DNA of 64,000 bases from JAJPKK01 sp963800215 (GCA_963800215.1 CAWCZY010000015.1:1-64000), one strand, 5' to 3'; positions 36,898-46,813 are shown, counted from the first letter of the stretch. The notes: generated from the sequence alone by a model not told the origin. Numbers and translations: made by a program.

Positions 36898-38077
36898 ATG
36901 TCCATGGGCAGCAATTCACCACGGCGGCGTCCGCGCAAGGAGATGTTGTGGCTCTCGGCCATCGCCGGGGCCGCAGCCCTGATCTTGCTCGTCTATTTCA
37001 TCGGCTTTCCCGGAACGGCTCCGGCAGCGCGCGCGAACCCGCCGGGCGCGATCCCGGTCACCGTCGCCACGGCGGCGGCGCAGGATGTGCCGATCTTCCT
37101 CGACGGGTTGGGAACCGTGCAGGCGTCCAACACCATCGCCATACGCACCCAGATCAACGGCACCCTGCAGTCGGTGAATTTCGTCGAGGGCCAGCAGGTC
37201 CATAAGGGCGACGTTCTGGCGGTAATCGATCCGCGCCCGCTGCAGGCCGCCTTGGACCAGGCGGTCGCCAAGAAGGCCGAGGACGACGCCCAGCTCATCT
37301 CGGCCCAGAAGGACCTCGCCCGCGACCAGACCCTGGTCCAACGCAGCTTCCAGACCCAGCAGGTACTCGACCAGCAGCAGGCCAAGGTCGACCAGCTCAA
37401 GGCGACCATCCAGGCCGACCAGGCGATGATCGAGAACGCCCAGGTCCAGCTCTCCTATGCGACCATTCTCGCGCCGATCGACGGCCTGGTCGGGTTCCGC
37501 CAGGTCGATGTCGGCAATATCGTTCATACCACCGACCCCAATCCGCTCACGGTGCTGACGCAGATACAGCCGGCCTGGGTCATATTCACTCTTCCGCAGT
37601 CCGATCTCGGCGCCATCCGCGAGGCGATGCTGCACGGGCCGGTCAACGTGCTCGCGTTCGACCAGGACAACGTCAAGCAGCTTTCCGAGGGCCGGCTGCT
37701 GCTGATCGACAACCAGATCGACCAAGCCACCAGCACGATCCGGCTCAAGGCCACCTTCGCCAATGTGGATGCTCGCCTGTGGCCCGGTGAGTTCGTGCAT
37801 ATCCACATCCAGGCCGAGACCCGAAAGAACGCCGTGACCATACCGCCCGCTGCCGTCGAGCGCGGGCCCAGCGGCCTCTATTCCTGGGTCGTCAGCAAGG
37901 ACGATACCGTGGATCAGCGTGCCATCGAGACCATGACGGTCAACAACGAGATGACCATCGTGAACTCGTGGACTTTCGGCGGGCGAGCGGATCGTGGTCA
38001 ATGGCCAGTCGCGCCTCGAGCCCAGCTCGCGGGTCGCACCGAAATCAGCCACCGCAAGCGCGGCGGACGGTGCGTGA
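36898..38077 (+). pseudogene. RND membrane fusion protein (MdtA-like), one-base insertion near the end
   Basis: Periplasmic adaptor with an N-terminal anchor (WLSAIAGAAALILLVYFIGF), the biotinyl-lipoyl halves (TQINGTLQSVNFVEGQQVHK, SYATILAPIDGLVGFRQVDV) with a coiled-coil hairpin between (about residues 115-190), and a beta-barrel domain (LRLKATFANVDARLWPGEFV-like segment at about 280-300). At base 37969 an extra T shifts the frame; without it the protein ends with GERIVVNGQSRLEPSSRVAP and TGA 38075-38077. With it, the frame falsely runs on into the transporter. Start at 36898 lacks a good ribosome site. Confidence 0.9.
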
Positions 38078-41000
38078 TGAACATCTCGGAACCCTTCATC
38101 CGCAGGCCGATCGCGACCTCGCTCCTGATGGCGACGCTCGCTCTGCTGGGGATCGTCACCTATCCGCTGCTGCCGATCGCACCGCTGCCGCAGGTCGACT
38201 TTCCCACCATCCAGGTCCAGGCGCAGTTGCCGGGTGCGAGCCCGGAGATCATGGCATCGACGGTGGCGGGACCGCTGGAGCGCTGGTTCGGCCAGATTTC
38301 CGGCGTCACCCAGATGACGTCGACGTCGACGCTCGGCTCGACCCTGATCACGCTCCAGTTCGACCTCAACCGCAATATCGACGGTGCGGCCCAGGACGTC
38401 CAGGCGGCGATCACGTCGGCCGGGCAGACGCTGCCGCGCAACCTCGCCATGCCGCCCACCTACAAGAAGGTGAACCCGGCGGATTCCCCGATCCTGATCC
38501 TCGCCGCGCATTCCGATACGCTGCCGCTGACGACGGTCGACGATTATGCCGACACCGTCATCGCCCAGCAGATTTCGCAGATCCCCGGCGTTGCCCAGGT
38601 GATCATCGGCGGCCAGCAGAAGCCCGCGATCCGGGTGCAGGTCGATCCCGCCAAGCTGCAGACCCGGGGGCTGACCCTCGAGGATGTCCGCAGCGTGCTC
38701 AGCAGCGCGACCACCCAGTCCGCCAAAGGCCTGATCCAGGACGACCGGCAGAGCTTCACGATCGCTTCCAACGACCAGATCGACAAGGCCGAGCAGTACA
38801 ACGACGTCATCATCGCCTATCGCAACGGCGCCCCGGTCCGCATTCGCGATGTCGGCAAGGCGGTGCCGGGTCCCGAGGATGTCACCATCGCAGCGCTGAA
38901 CGGAACTGCGCCGAGCGTGATGCTGCTGGTGTTCAAGCAGCCCGGCGCCAACGTCATCAGCACGGTCGACCAGATCAAGGCGGCGCTGCCGGGCCTCTAC
39001 AAGATCATTCCCAACGGCATGAAGGTCGACACCATCGTCGATCGCACCGTGACCATTCGCGCCTCGGTGGACGACGTCGAGTTCACGCTCGCCATCACCA
39101 TCGGCCTCGTGGTCGTAGTGATCCTGCTGTTCCTGCGCAACCTCAGGGCGACGCTCATCCCCGCGGCGACGGTGCCGCTGTCGCTCATGGGCGCGACCGC
39201 GGTGATGTATGTCCTCGGCTACAGCCTCGACAATCTCTCGCTGATGGCGATGACCATCGCGGTCGGCTTCGTGGTCGACGACGCCATCGTCGTGATCGAG
39301 AACATCTACCGCCACCTCGAAGACGGCCTGTCTCCGCTGCAAGCGGCACTCAAGGGCGCCAGCGAGATCGGGTTCACGGTGGTGTCGATCAGCGTCTCGC
39401 TGGTGGCGGTTTTCATTCCGCTGCTGCTGATGGGAGGCATCATCGGACGGCTGTTCCGCGAATTCGCCATGACGGTCACGGCCGCGATCGCGGTGTCGGT
39501 CGTCGTCTCCCTGTGCGCGACGCCGATGCTCGCATCGCGCTTTCTGGAGCGCGAGCCCGAGCAACATGGCCAACTCTATCGCAGCATCGAATGGGGCTTC
39601 GAACGATTGCTCGACGCCTACCGCCGCGGCCTCGACGTGGTGTTTCGTCACCAGCGGATCACGCTCGGGGTCTTTCTTGCCACGGTCGGCGTGACCGCGG
39701 TGATGTTCGTCATGATTCCGAAGGGCTTCTTTCCAACCCAGGATACCGGCCTGATCACCGGCATCTCGGTCGGCGGGCAGGACGTGTCGCCGGCCGAGAT
39801 GAAGCGGCGGCAGCTGGCGCTGTCGAAAGTCATCGCCGCGGACCCCGACGTGGCGTCGTTCGGATCGTTCTTCGGCAGCGGCTACGGCAACACGCTCAAC
39901 ACCGGCCGCTTCTTCATCGGGCTGAAACCGCGCGACGAGCGCGTGGCGAGCGCGGTCCAGATCATCGACCGGCTGCGGCCGAAACTCGCCGAGGTGGAGG
40001 GCGTCAACCTGTACCTGCAGCCAGCCCAGGATATCACCGTGGGCGGCCGGATCGCCCGCGCCCAGTACCAGTACACCCTGCAAGACGTGGATTTCGCCGA
40101 GCTCAACACCTGGGCGCCGCGCCTGCTCGCCAAGTTCAAGGCAATGCCGGAACTCGCGGACGTGTCCTCGGACCAGCAGAACGACGGTCCGCTCCTCATG
40201 GCGCAGGTCAATCGGGACGCCGCCGCCCGCTTCGGCATCCAGCCCCAGGTCATCGACAATTCGCTCAACGATGCCTTCGGCCAGCGCCAGGTCGCGCAGT
40301 ACTACACCCAGCGCAATACCTACAACGTGGTGCTGGAAGCGCTTCCCTCCCTGCAGGCGAACGCGTCCGAACTCGACCAGATCTACGTGAAGGCGCCCTC
40401 GACCGGACAGCTGGTCCCGCTGTCCACGCTGGTGACCATCGATACCAACCATACCGGCCCGCTATCGATATCGCATCAGAGCCAGTTCCCGGCGGCGACG
40501 CTGTCGTTCAATCTGCGGCCGGGCGTGTCGCTGGGGCAGGCCGTCGATGCGATCCAGAAGGCCCGCGCCGAGCTCGGCGCGCCGCAGACGCTGATCGGGA
40601 CGTTCCAGGGCAATGCCCAGGCGTTCCAGACCTCGCTCGCCAGCGAACCCCTGCTGATCCTGGCGGCGCTGCTCGTCGTCTATGTCATTCTCGGCGTGCT
40701 GTACGAGAGCTACATCCACCCGCTGACGATCCTTTCCACGCTGCCGTCGGCGGGGGTCGGAGCCCTGATTGCCTTGTGGGTGGGCGGGTTCGATCTCTCC
40801 GTGATCGGCATCATCGGGATCATCCTGCTGATCGGCATCGTCAAGAAGAACGGCATCATGCTGGTCGATTTCGCGATCAGCCGGGAGCGCGAAGGCTATT
40901 CGCCGGAAGACGCGATCCGCGAGGCCTGCCTGCTGCGGTTCCGGCCGATCCTGATGACCACCATGGCGGCGCTGCTCGGCGGCGTGCCGCTGATGCTCGG

Positions 41001-41184
41001 CACCGGATCGGGCTCGGAACTGCGCCAGCCGCTCGGCTACGCCATGGTGGGCGGCCTCGCGCTCAGCCAGATGCTGACCTTGTTCACGACCCCGGTGATC
41101 TACCTCTATCTCGACCGGCTGCAGAGCTGGATCTCTCCGCGCGCATCCCACGCGCCGGAGCAAATGCCCCTGGCCGCCGAATAG
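38077..41184 (+). CDS. RND multidrug efflux transporter (MdtB/AcrB-like, HAE1)
   Basis: 1035 residues; ATG 38077 overlaps the adaptor's restored stop by one base (TGATG). Twelve membrane segments and two large periplasmic loops. Landmarks: FIRRPIATSLLMATLALLGI, GVTQMTSTSTLGSTLITLQF, the TM4 proton relay GFVVDDAIVVIENIYRHLED, IPLLLMGGIIGRLFREFAMT, and the second-half VKKNGIMLVDFAI and TMAALLGGVPLMLGTGSGSE. Substrates of MdtB-type pumps include bile-like detergents and drugs; the outer-membrane partner is not in the window. The gene itself is intact over 3.1 kb. Confidence 0.96.
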   Translation: MNISEPFIRRPIATSLLMATLALLGIVTYPLLPIAPLPQVDFPTIQVQAQLPGASPEIMASTVAGPLERWFGQISGVTQMTSTSTLGSTLITLQFDLNRNIDGAAQDVQAAITSAGQTLPRNLAMPPTYKKVNPADSPILILAAHSDTLPLTTVDDYADTVIAQQISQIPGVAQVIIGGQQKPAIRVQVDPAKLQTRGLTLEDVRSVLSSATTQSAKGLIQDDRQSFTIASNDQIDKAEQYNDVIIAYRNGAPVRIRDVGKAVPGPEDVTIAALNGTAPSVMLLVFKQPGANVISTVDQIKAALPGLYKIIPNGMKVDTIVDRTVTIRASVDDVEFTLAITIGLVVVVILLFLRNLRATLIPAATVPLSLMGATAVMYVLGYSLDNLSLMAMTIAVGFVVDDAIVVIENIYRHLEDGLSPLQAALKGASEIGFTVVSISVSLVAVFIPLLLMGGIIGRLFREFAMTVTAAIAVSVVVSLCATPMLASRFLEREPEQHGQLYRSIEWGFERLLDAYRRGLDVVFRHQRITLGVFLATVGVTAVMFVMIPKGFFPTQDTGLITGISVGGQDVSPAEMKRRQLALSKVIAADPDVASFGSFFGSGYGNTLNTGRFFIGLKPRDERVASAVQIIDRLRPKLAEVEGVNLYLQPAQDITVGGRIARAQYQYTLQDVDFAELNTWAPRLLAKFKAMPELADVSSDQQNDGPLLMAQVNRDAAARFGIQPQVIDNSLNDAFGQRQVAQYYTQRNTYNVVLEALPSLQANASELDQIYVKAPSTGQLVPLSTLVTIDTNHTGPLSISHQSQFPAATLSFNLRPGVSLGQAVDAIQKARAELGAPQTLIGTFQGNAQAFQTSLASEPLLILAALLVVYVILGVLYESYIHPLTILSTLPSAGVGALIALWVGGFDLSVIGIIGIILLIGIVKKNGIMLVDFAISREREGYSPEDAIREACLLRFRPILMTTMAALLGGVPLMLGTGSGSELRQPLGYAMVGGLALSQMLTLFTTPVIYLYLDRLQSWISPRASHAPEQMPLAAE

Positions 41185-41231
41185 CGCGAGTCTAGCGGCG
41201 AACCCGGAATGACGGCTTCCCCCGCGCCCGC

Positions 41232-41720
41232 TCAGCGCGCGCCGTCCATCGCCTGCACGAAGAGGTCGAGCGCCGCCGCGGTGAAGGCGGACATGTTGCC
41301 GAAGCGGTCGGTGCTGCCGGTTTCGACGGTGAGGGCGCGCTCGGCCGGGCCGGCGACGGCGATGCAGCTGTGCCCGGCGGCGTCGCCGTAACGGTTCCCG
41401 GTCGGCCCCGTCGCCCCGGTTTCGCCGATCGCCCAGGTGGTCGCCAATCGCTCGCGCGCGGTGCGCGCCACCAGCAAGGCATAAGTTTCGGTCGAGGGGC
41501 GCATCCCCGCCATGGCGTCATCGGAAATGCCGAGCAGGGCCCGCCGCGCCGGCCTGGTATAGACCACCGCGCCGCCGATGAAATAAGCCGACGCGCCGGG
41601 GACAGACAGCAGGGCCGCGGAGATCAACCCGCCGGTCGAGGATTCCGCGACCGCGATGGTTTCGCCGCGTTGTTTGAGCCGCGCCGCCAGCAGCGTCGCG
41701 CGCGATATCAGATCCTGCAT
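41232..41720 (-). CDS. pncC: CinA C-terminal-type nicotinamide-nucleotide amidohydrolase
   Basis: 162 residues; ATG 41720 has GGAG at six bases. Stand-alone CinA_C domain (PncC): TIAVAESSTGGLISAALLSV, then GASAYFIGGAVVYTRPARR, and WAIGETGATGPTGNRYGD. It deamidates NMN to nicotinate mononucleotide in NAD recycling. The usual length and the conserved ESSTGG and ETGATGP loops are present. No partner NAD gene is adjacent; it is convergent with the efflux operon. Confidence 0.9.
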   Translation of the reverse strand: MQDLISRATLLAARLKQRGETIAVAESSTGGLISAALLSVPGASAYFIGGAVVYTRPARRALLGISDDAMAGMRPSTETYALLVARTARERLATTWAIGETGATGPTGNRYGDAAGHSCIAVAGPAERALTVETGSTDRFGNMSAFTAAALDLFVQAMDGAR

Positions 41721-41802
41721 GATGGTCTCCAATCGCTCACGATCGACGAATGCACGCCGTCATCGCCGTGCTCGATGCCGACCGTCGGGCAGGTGCATTC
41801 CA

Positions 41803-41835
41803 CAAAAAAACCGGGCCCCGTCGCCGGGGCCCGGT
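41803..41835 (-). terminator. Rho-independent terminator of the propeller-cytochrome gene
   Basis: On the minus strand a GC-rich 11-bp stem (41810-41820 with 41825-41835, loop of four) is followed by a run of seven to eight T (complement of A's 41803-41810). It lies 28 bases after the stop at 41863. Confidence 0.9.
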
Positions 41836-41862
41836 CCGTCACGAGATCAGATCAGGCTTGCG

Positions 41863-43721
41863 TTACTTCGCCTGCGCCTTGAGAGCCGCGATGTCGGCCT
41901 CGCTGCGGAGCGTCATGACGCCCATCTTGCTGTCGCGGTAGATCGGCACGATGACCTTGGTGACGCCATCGCGCTCGAGCAGCGAGACGTGGCGGATTTC
42001 CGTCCCGCGCACCGGCAGGTCGAACATCGTCCACTGGCCCTTGCTCGGATCGTACTTGGCGATCCGGTCGGCGGTCCACAGATTGCCCCACACATTGTGG
42101 TTCTGGTCGACCGCGATGTGGTAGGGCTGATAGCTCTTGTCCGGGAACGGAATGATCGACGTCTGGCCGGTCTTGGTGTCGATGCGGGCCAGCGTCGCGC
42201 CCCAGGAGTTGCCGACCCACAAGACGTCGGCGTTCTTGTCCGTGCCCATGCGGCGCGGGCCTTGCGACCATGGCAGCGGATTGTTGTTGGTGCGGTCGTC
42301 GAAGTTGTCGTAGAAGGCGCGCGTTCGCGTCGGGCAGGCGTGCCATCTCGTCCTTGAGTGCCGGCAGCGTGATCTCGGAGGTCTTGTCGGCTGGCCATGT
42401 CGGCCTTGCCGATGGTGTCGAACGCCATCTGCGCCCACCAGCCGTTGCCGTCGCGGTCGCCCGCGGCGCCATAGGTACTGTTGGTGCCTTTGGCGTTCTT
42501 GTACGGCGTCGTCGACTTGAAGTCGGTGAACTTCTCGGTCACCGGATCGAACTGCACCACGCCATCGGGAGCCGACGCCCAGATCTTGCCCTTGCCGTCG
42601 ACGTCCATGGTCACGGCGCCGCCGAGCGGCGACATCGGCTCCGGCGTCTCGTAGACGCTGATCTTCTCGGTCTTCACATCGAGCTTGCCGAGGCTGCGGC
42701 GGCCCGGATTGACGTCGAACCAGAGGTCGCCATTGCCGTCGCGGGTGAGGCCGTGGGCGGTGGCGGCATATTTGCCGTCCCGGCGATCGACTTTGAGATA
42801 TTTGACTTCGCCGGTCTTGGTGTCGACCTTGCCGATGGTCACGCCGGGGTTCGGGTTGTTGACGGTGTAATAGAGATTGCCGTCGAGACCCATGGCGCCG
42901 TCATGGGGAAGCTGGCCGAGCTTGGACGGCGTGCCGAGCGACCAGTCGGAACCGTCATTGATCGGGTACTTGGCGCCGCGCGCGCCCATGCCGGTGACCG
43001 GGTTGAGCGGCACGTCATAGGTGGTCCATACGACGCGGGCGGCTTCGCCGCTCGGACGCGGACGATCCTGGAACTTCATCGAGGTCGCGCCCGGGCCGCG
43101 CGCCCGCGCCAGATAGGCCGCGAGCTCCTTGCGGTTGAATTCCATGATGCCGTTGGGCTTGGCGTTCGGGCCCATATATTCGCCGGTCCCCTGCACCATC
43201 TTCATCAGGTTGATGATCTTGTTCCAGCCGGATTCGTCGAACTTGAACTGGAGCGGATAGCCGGGAGTATGGCAGCCGGTGCACTGATTGTGGAAGATGC
43301 GCTTCATGTTCGCATCGGCCTCGGTGTCTTCCGGCAAGGCCGCGGCGAGCATTTCAGACGGCAGCTGCTTGATCTTCTGGTCGGGATCGGTGATCGCCGC
43401 GAGCTTGAAGTCCTGATGCTTGGCGGCGGCGGTGAGGTCGACCTGGCCCTTGGAGGTCTCGAAGCCCAATGCCTGCGCCCATACGTTGTATTTGCCGTCG
43501 GACAGAGCGGGGAAGAAATAGTCGCCGTTCTGGTCGGTATAGACGCTGGTGGTGATCGTCGAGCCTTCCTTCTTGGCGGAGATCTGCACGCCGTCCAGCT
43601 TCTGGCCGGACGCCGATGCGATCGAGCCGGTCAGCAGCTGATCGGCCGAAGCGGGGACCGCCAGTCCGATGACGACCACACTCGCAACGCTCGCCAGTAA
43701 CTTGCCTCGTACCTGTGTCAT
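41863..43721 (-). pseudogene. exported CNA-B/cytochrome c/streptogramin-lyase-like propeller protein (copy A), two frameshifts
   Basis: ATG 43721 with AGGAGG six bases before. A signal peptide ends PASA; a carboxypeptidase-regulatory (CNA-B-like) domain follows (TGSIASASGQKLDGVQISAK, NGDYFFPALSDGKYNVWAQ). A haem-c site NQCTGCHTPG comes next, then a Vgb-like six-bladed propeller (WSLGTPSKLGQLPHDGAMGL, AHGLTRDGNGDLWFDVNPGR, IWASAPDGVVQFDP). Single-base changes near 42393 and 42316 split the last third; restored, it reads AFYDNFDD, QGPRRMGTDKNADVLWVGNS and MGVMTLRSEADIAALKAQ. Paralogue of 44822-46684. Periplasmic, function unknown. Confidence 0.85.
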
Positions 43722-43750
43722 GGTGTTCCTCCTGCTTTCATCCCTGGAAT

Positions 43751-44122
43751 TCATTCCCCGCCGCCGGGGGCGCGCGGTGCCGCGCTCGCGGCGGTCGCCT
43801 GGACCGGCACGGTTCTCACATACGAAATGATGGCATCGATCTCCTGCGGGCTTGAGGTAGAACTTGAAGGCCGGCATGCGCGGCGTGCCGTTCTCGACGA
43901 ACTCACGCATCACGTCGTTGTCGCCGCCGGCGGCTTCCTTGTTGAGCGGCGGGCCATAGGTCTTCGCTCCCAGGTTCGTCGGCAAATGGCACACTCCGCA
44001 CGACTGTGCGAAAACCTGGCGGCCAAGCTTTTGCTGGTCGTTGAGATTGTCGACCGGTTGCTGGGCGAAGGCGCCTGCCCCGATGCCAGCAACAACAAGC
44101 CGAACCACGCGATGCGCTTCAT
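43751..44122 (-). pseudogene. small exported cytochrome c (copy A), two frameshifts
   Basis: ATG 44122 with GGGGAG. The signal peptide MKRIAWFGLLLLA shifts frame and continues GIGAGAFAQQPVDNLNDQQK, then the haem site QSCGVCHLP and NGTPRMPAFKFYLKP, where the Met is the likely second haem ligand. One extra base near 43845 moves the rest into the next frame: QEIDAIISYVRTVPVQ to TGA 43751. Restored length about 124 residues. Paralogue of the cytochrome at 44371-44754. It begins the copy A operon, 29 bases before the propeller gene. Confidence 0.85.
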
Positions 44123-44370
44123 GTGTCGTCTCCCCTTCGAGCGTTTTTTGATTGTGCGTTTTGATGCGTCCTTTTGGCGCGACACTACGCCTTGGCGGAC
44201 GCAAAGGGAAGGGGCCTTGCGCTCTTAGTGACCGGCCCCCGCAGCCGCGACCGTTCGGCGTTCCGGACCGGCGGCCGGCGCCACGAAGCCCCTTCACGCC
44301 GTCGCCGTAAGGAGTAAGATCGCCGCCAAGCACGGTGATTTCAAATCCGGCAACTCTTGGAGGATACTCG
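44123..44370. promoter_or_regulatory. shared divergent control region of two cytochrome modules
   Basis: 248 bases between two divergently transcribed paralogous modules. The half next to copy A has a T-rich patch (44145-44180), the likeliest leftward promoter. A promoter for each side must lie here. I see no clear symmetric operator. Confidence 0.4.
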
Positions 44371-44754
44371 ATGCGGCGAAGCGTTCTTGTTGCAGCGGTT
44401 GTTGTCGCGTCCGCGTCCGCTGCATTCGCACAGGCTGCCCCCGACGCCTCGTTAAATGATTCGCAAAAGCTGGGGCTGCGGCTGTTCAGCCAGTCCTGCG
44501 GCGTCTGCCACACCCCGGTGCAGCAGCGCGCGAGGCAATATGCACCGACGCTTTCGCGCGAAACGCTCGGCGGCGACGAGGAGCTGATCCGCGAATACAT
44601 CAGCAACGGCACGCCGCGGATGCCGGGCTTCCGCTTCAATTTCGAGCCCGAGCAGATCGCCGCCATCGCCCAATATCTCAAGACGGTTCCGCCCCAGGCC
44701 GCTCCCGCGCAAACCCCCGCCAAGGGCGCGGCGCCCGGACAGAACGACGATTGA
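44371..44754 (+). CDS. small exported cytochrome c (copy B)
   Basis: 127 residues; ATG 44371 with GGAGG seven bases upstream, preferred to 44335. Signal peptide (MRRSVLVAAVVVASASAAFA) then a single c-type haem site QSCGVCHTPV (Cys43, Cys46, His47), NGTPRMPGFRFNFEPEQIAA with the probable Met ligand and IAQYLKTVP. The Pro/Ala-rich tail is disordered. It is followed 67 bases later by its propeller partner. Presumably a periplasmic electron carrier for or from that protein. Confidence 0.93.
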   Translation: MRRSVLVAAVVVASASAAFAQAAPDASLNDSQKLGLRLFSQSCGVCHTPVQQRARQYAPTLSRETLGGDEELIREYISNGTPRMPGFRFNFEPEQIAAIAQYLKTVPPQAAPAQTPAKGAAPGQNDD

Positions 44755-44821
44755 CGCCACGGTTCAACCAACCCTTCACGGGACCACCGGATTCGCGCCC
44801 CCGCGCAACAGGAGAACAGCC

Positions 44822-46684
44822 ATGAGGAACACCGGAAAATCAGCAATATTCGGCCTCGGTGCCGTAGTTGCCGCGGCCATGTCGGCGACCGCGCTGACCC
44901 CGATGACGGCGCACGCCGCCGACGCGGTGCTCAACGGAACCATCAAGGCGTCCGGCGGGGAAGCGCTCGGCGGCGTCACCGTGTCGGCGCGGGCGGACGG
45001 CTCCAACATCGTCACCTCGGTTTTCACCGACGAATCCGGCAATTACTATTTCCCGCCGATGGCGGATGGGAAATACAAGGTGTGGGCGCAGGCGGTCACG
45101 TTCGATACCGCCCGCGGCGACGTCGATCTCGGCGCCGCGAAGCGCCGGGATTTCACGCTCAACCCGCTCAAGGATTTCGTGCGGCAATTGCCGGGAGACA
45201 TGCTGCTCACCGCCCTTCCCGACGCGACCGTGGAAGACGCCAATATGAAGCAGCTGGTGCAGAACAGCTGCACCGGCTGTCATACGCCGAGCTATATCCT
45301 GCAGCACAAGTTCGACGAGGCCGGCTGGAATGCCATCATCACCCTGATGAAGCACGTCAACGTGTCCGGCATCTACCAGGGGCCGGACCACAAGGCGGCG
45401 CCGGTCCTCGACCACGAGCAGAAGCGGCTTGCCGCCTACCTCGCCCGCGCCCGCGGTCCCGGCGAAACCTCGATGAAGTTCAATCTGCGGCCGCGGCCGT
45501 GCGGCGAGGCGGCCCGCGTGGTGTTCACCGACTACGAGGCGCCGGCCGATCCGGATGTCGGCATGCCCTACAAGGTGCGCACCAACAACGGCACCGATTG
45601 GTCGCTGGGCACGCCGTCCTACGTATATCCGGGCTTCGGCGTGCATGACGCCTGGATCGATGCCGACGGCAAAAGCGTCTATTTCACCTGCAACGTGCCG
45701 AACAACGTGCTTACCCTGGGCAAGTTCGACCTCAAGACCGGGGCGTTCACCCCCATCAAGGTGAATGCGGCGAACGGACACGCCGCGCCGGCCCACGGCA
45801 TGACCCGCGATCCGAACGGCACCATCTGGTTCAACGTGAATCCCGGCAAGGGCGGCCTCGCCAGGATCGACACCAAGACCGACAAGATCGAGGTGTACAT
45901 CCCGCCGGAAGGCATGGCGCCGACCGGCGGCGCCACCACGGTCGATTACGACGGTCGCGGCATGATCTGGGTGTCGTCGCCGACCGGGGCGCTGCGGTTC
46001 GATCCGACCACCGAGAAGTTCACCGAGTACAAGTCGCCGACCCCGAAATCCGCCACCGGCGGCATCGGCCTGACCTATGGCGTAGCTGCCGACCGCGACG
46101 GCAACGGTTATTGGGCCCAGATGGCGATCGACACGGTCGGCATCGGCGACGGCAAATACGGCACCGCCAAGGAACTCAAGCTGCCTCCGAACGCGGCGGC
46201 GCGCGACCGGCTCCCGCCTGAACAGGTCGCCTTCTACGACAGCGTCGGCGCCCCCGACTTCAGCAATCCGGTTCCCTATGCCCAGGGGCCAAGGCGCATG
46301 GGCACCGACAAGAACGACGACGTGCTCTATGTCGGCAATTCATGGGCGGGCACCCTCACCAGGATAAACACGAGGACGCAGGAAACCAGCACCATCCCGC
46401 TGCCGGCCATGCGTAAGCCCTACCAGATCGCCGTCGATTCCCGGCACAACGCTTGGCTCAACATCTGGATGACCGACCAGGTGCTCAAATACGACCCCAA
46501 GGCGAACAGCTTCACCGCTTTCGACATTCCGACGCGTGGCTCCGAGGTGCGCTACGTCTCGCTCTACGAGAAGGACGGCCAGATGAAGGTGGTGCTGCCG
46601 TCCTACCGCACCCGCAAGGTGACGGTGATGGGCTTCCGCAGCGAAGCCGACCTGCAGGCGGCGAAGGCCCAGGCCGCCCAGTAA
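44822..46684 (+). CDS. exported CNA-B/cytochrome c/streptogramin-lyase-like propeller protein (copy B)
   Basis: 620 residues, intact. Signal peptide (to about residue 33, AHAAD). CNA-B/carboxypeptidase-regulatory domain (36-115: LNGTIKASGGEALGGVTVSA, NYYFPPMADGKYKVWAQ). Haem-c motif SCTGCHTPS with Cys150, Cys153, His154, then a helical region (RARGPGETSMKF). A Vgb-like beta-propeller fills the rest: AHGMTRDPNGTIWFNVNPGK, GGATTVDYDGRGMIWVSSP, GVAADRDGNGYWAQMAIDT, PRRMGTDKNDDVLYVGNSW. True streptogramin lyases lack the haem domain, so lyase activity is doubtful; an electron-accepting enzyme or sensor is more likely. Substrate unknown. Confidence 0.9.
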   Translation: MRNTGKSAIFGLGAVVAAAMSATALTPMTAHAADAVLNGTIKASGGEALGGVTVSARADGSNIVTSVFTDESGNYYFPPMADGKYKVWAQAVTFDTARGDVDLGAAKRRDFTLNPLKDFVRQLPGDMLLTALPDATVEDANMKQLVQNSCTGCHTPSYILQHKFDEAGWNAIITLMKHVNVSGIYQGPDHKAAPVLDHEQKRLAAYLARARGPGETSMKFNLRPRPCGEAARVVFTDYEAPADPDVGMPYKVRTNNGTDWSLGTPSYVYPGFGVHDAWIDADGKSVYFTCNVPNNVLTLGKFDLKTGAFTPIKVNAANGHAAPAHGMTRDPNGTIWFNVNPGKGGLARIDTKTDKIEVYIPPEGMAPTGGATTVDYDGRGMIWVSSPTGALRFDPTTEKFTEYKSPTPKSATGGIGLTYGVAADRDGNGYWAQMAIDTVGIGDGKYGTAKELKLPPNAAARDRLPPEQVAFYDSVGAPDFSNPVPYAQGPRRMGTDKNDDVLYVGNSWAGTLTRINTRTQETSTIPLPAMRKPYQIAVDSRHNAWLNIWMTDQVLKYDPKANSFTAFDIPTRGSEVRYVSLYEKDGQMKVVLPSYRTRKVTVMGFRSEADLQAAKAQAAQ

Positions 46685-46707
46685 CGGGCCGCACCGATCC
46701 GAGACTG

Positions 46708-46736
46708 AAAATGGCCGGGCTTGCCCGGCCATTTTT
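46708..46736 (+). terminator. Rho-independent terminator after copy B
   Basis: ATGGCCGGG / CCCGGCCAT stem (46711-46719 with 46724-46732), four-base loop, then a run of five T. It starts 24 bases after the stop of the propeller gene. Confidence 0.9.
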
Positions 46737-46813
46737 CTGACTTGCTGGTTCAGGCGCGCGCCGCCCATCGCCTTGTCGCCCAAGGTTGCATAGCATTCGC
46801 GAGGCACGCTGGG

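Noticed and set aside
36916..40452. 1178-codon open frame on the minus strand inside the efflux operon
   Set aside because: It mirrors the codon bias of the plus-strand RND genes, is rich in Arg, His and Asp, and has no family features.
36898..41184. natural adaptor-RND fusion protein
   Set aside because: Removing one base restores a normal adaptor end and a coupled start; fusion is better explained by an indel.
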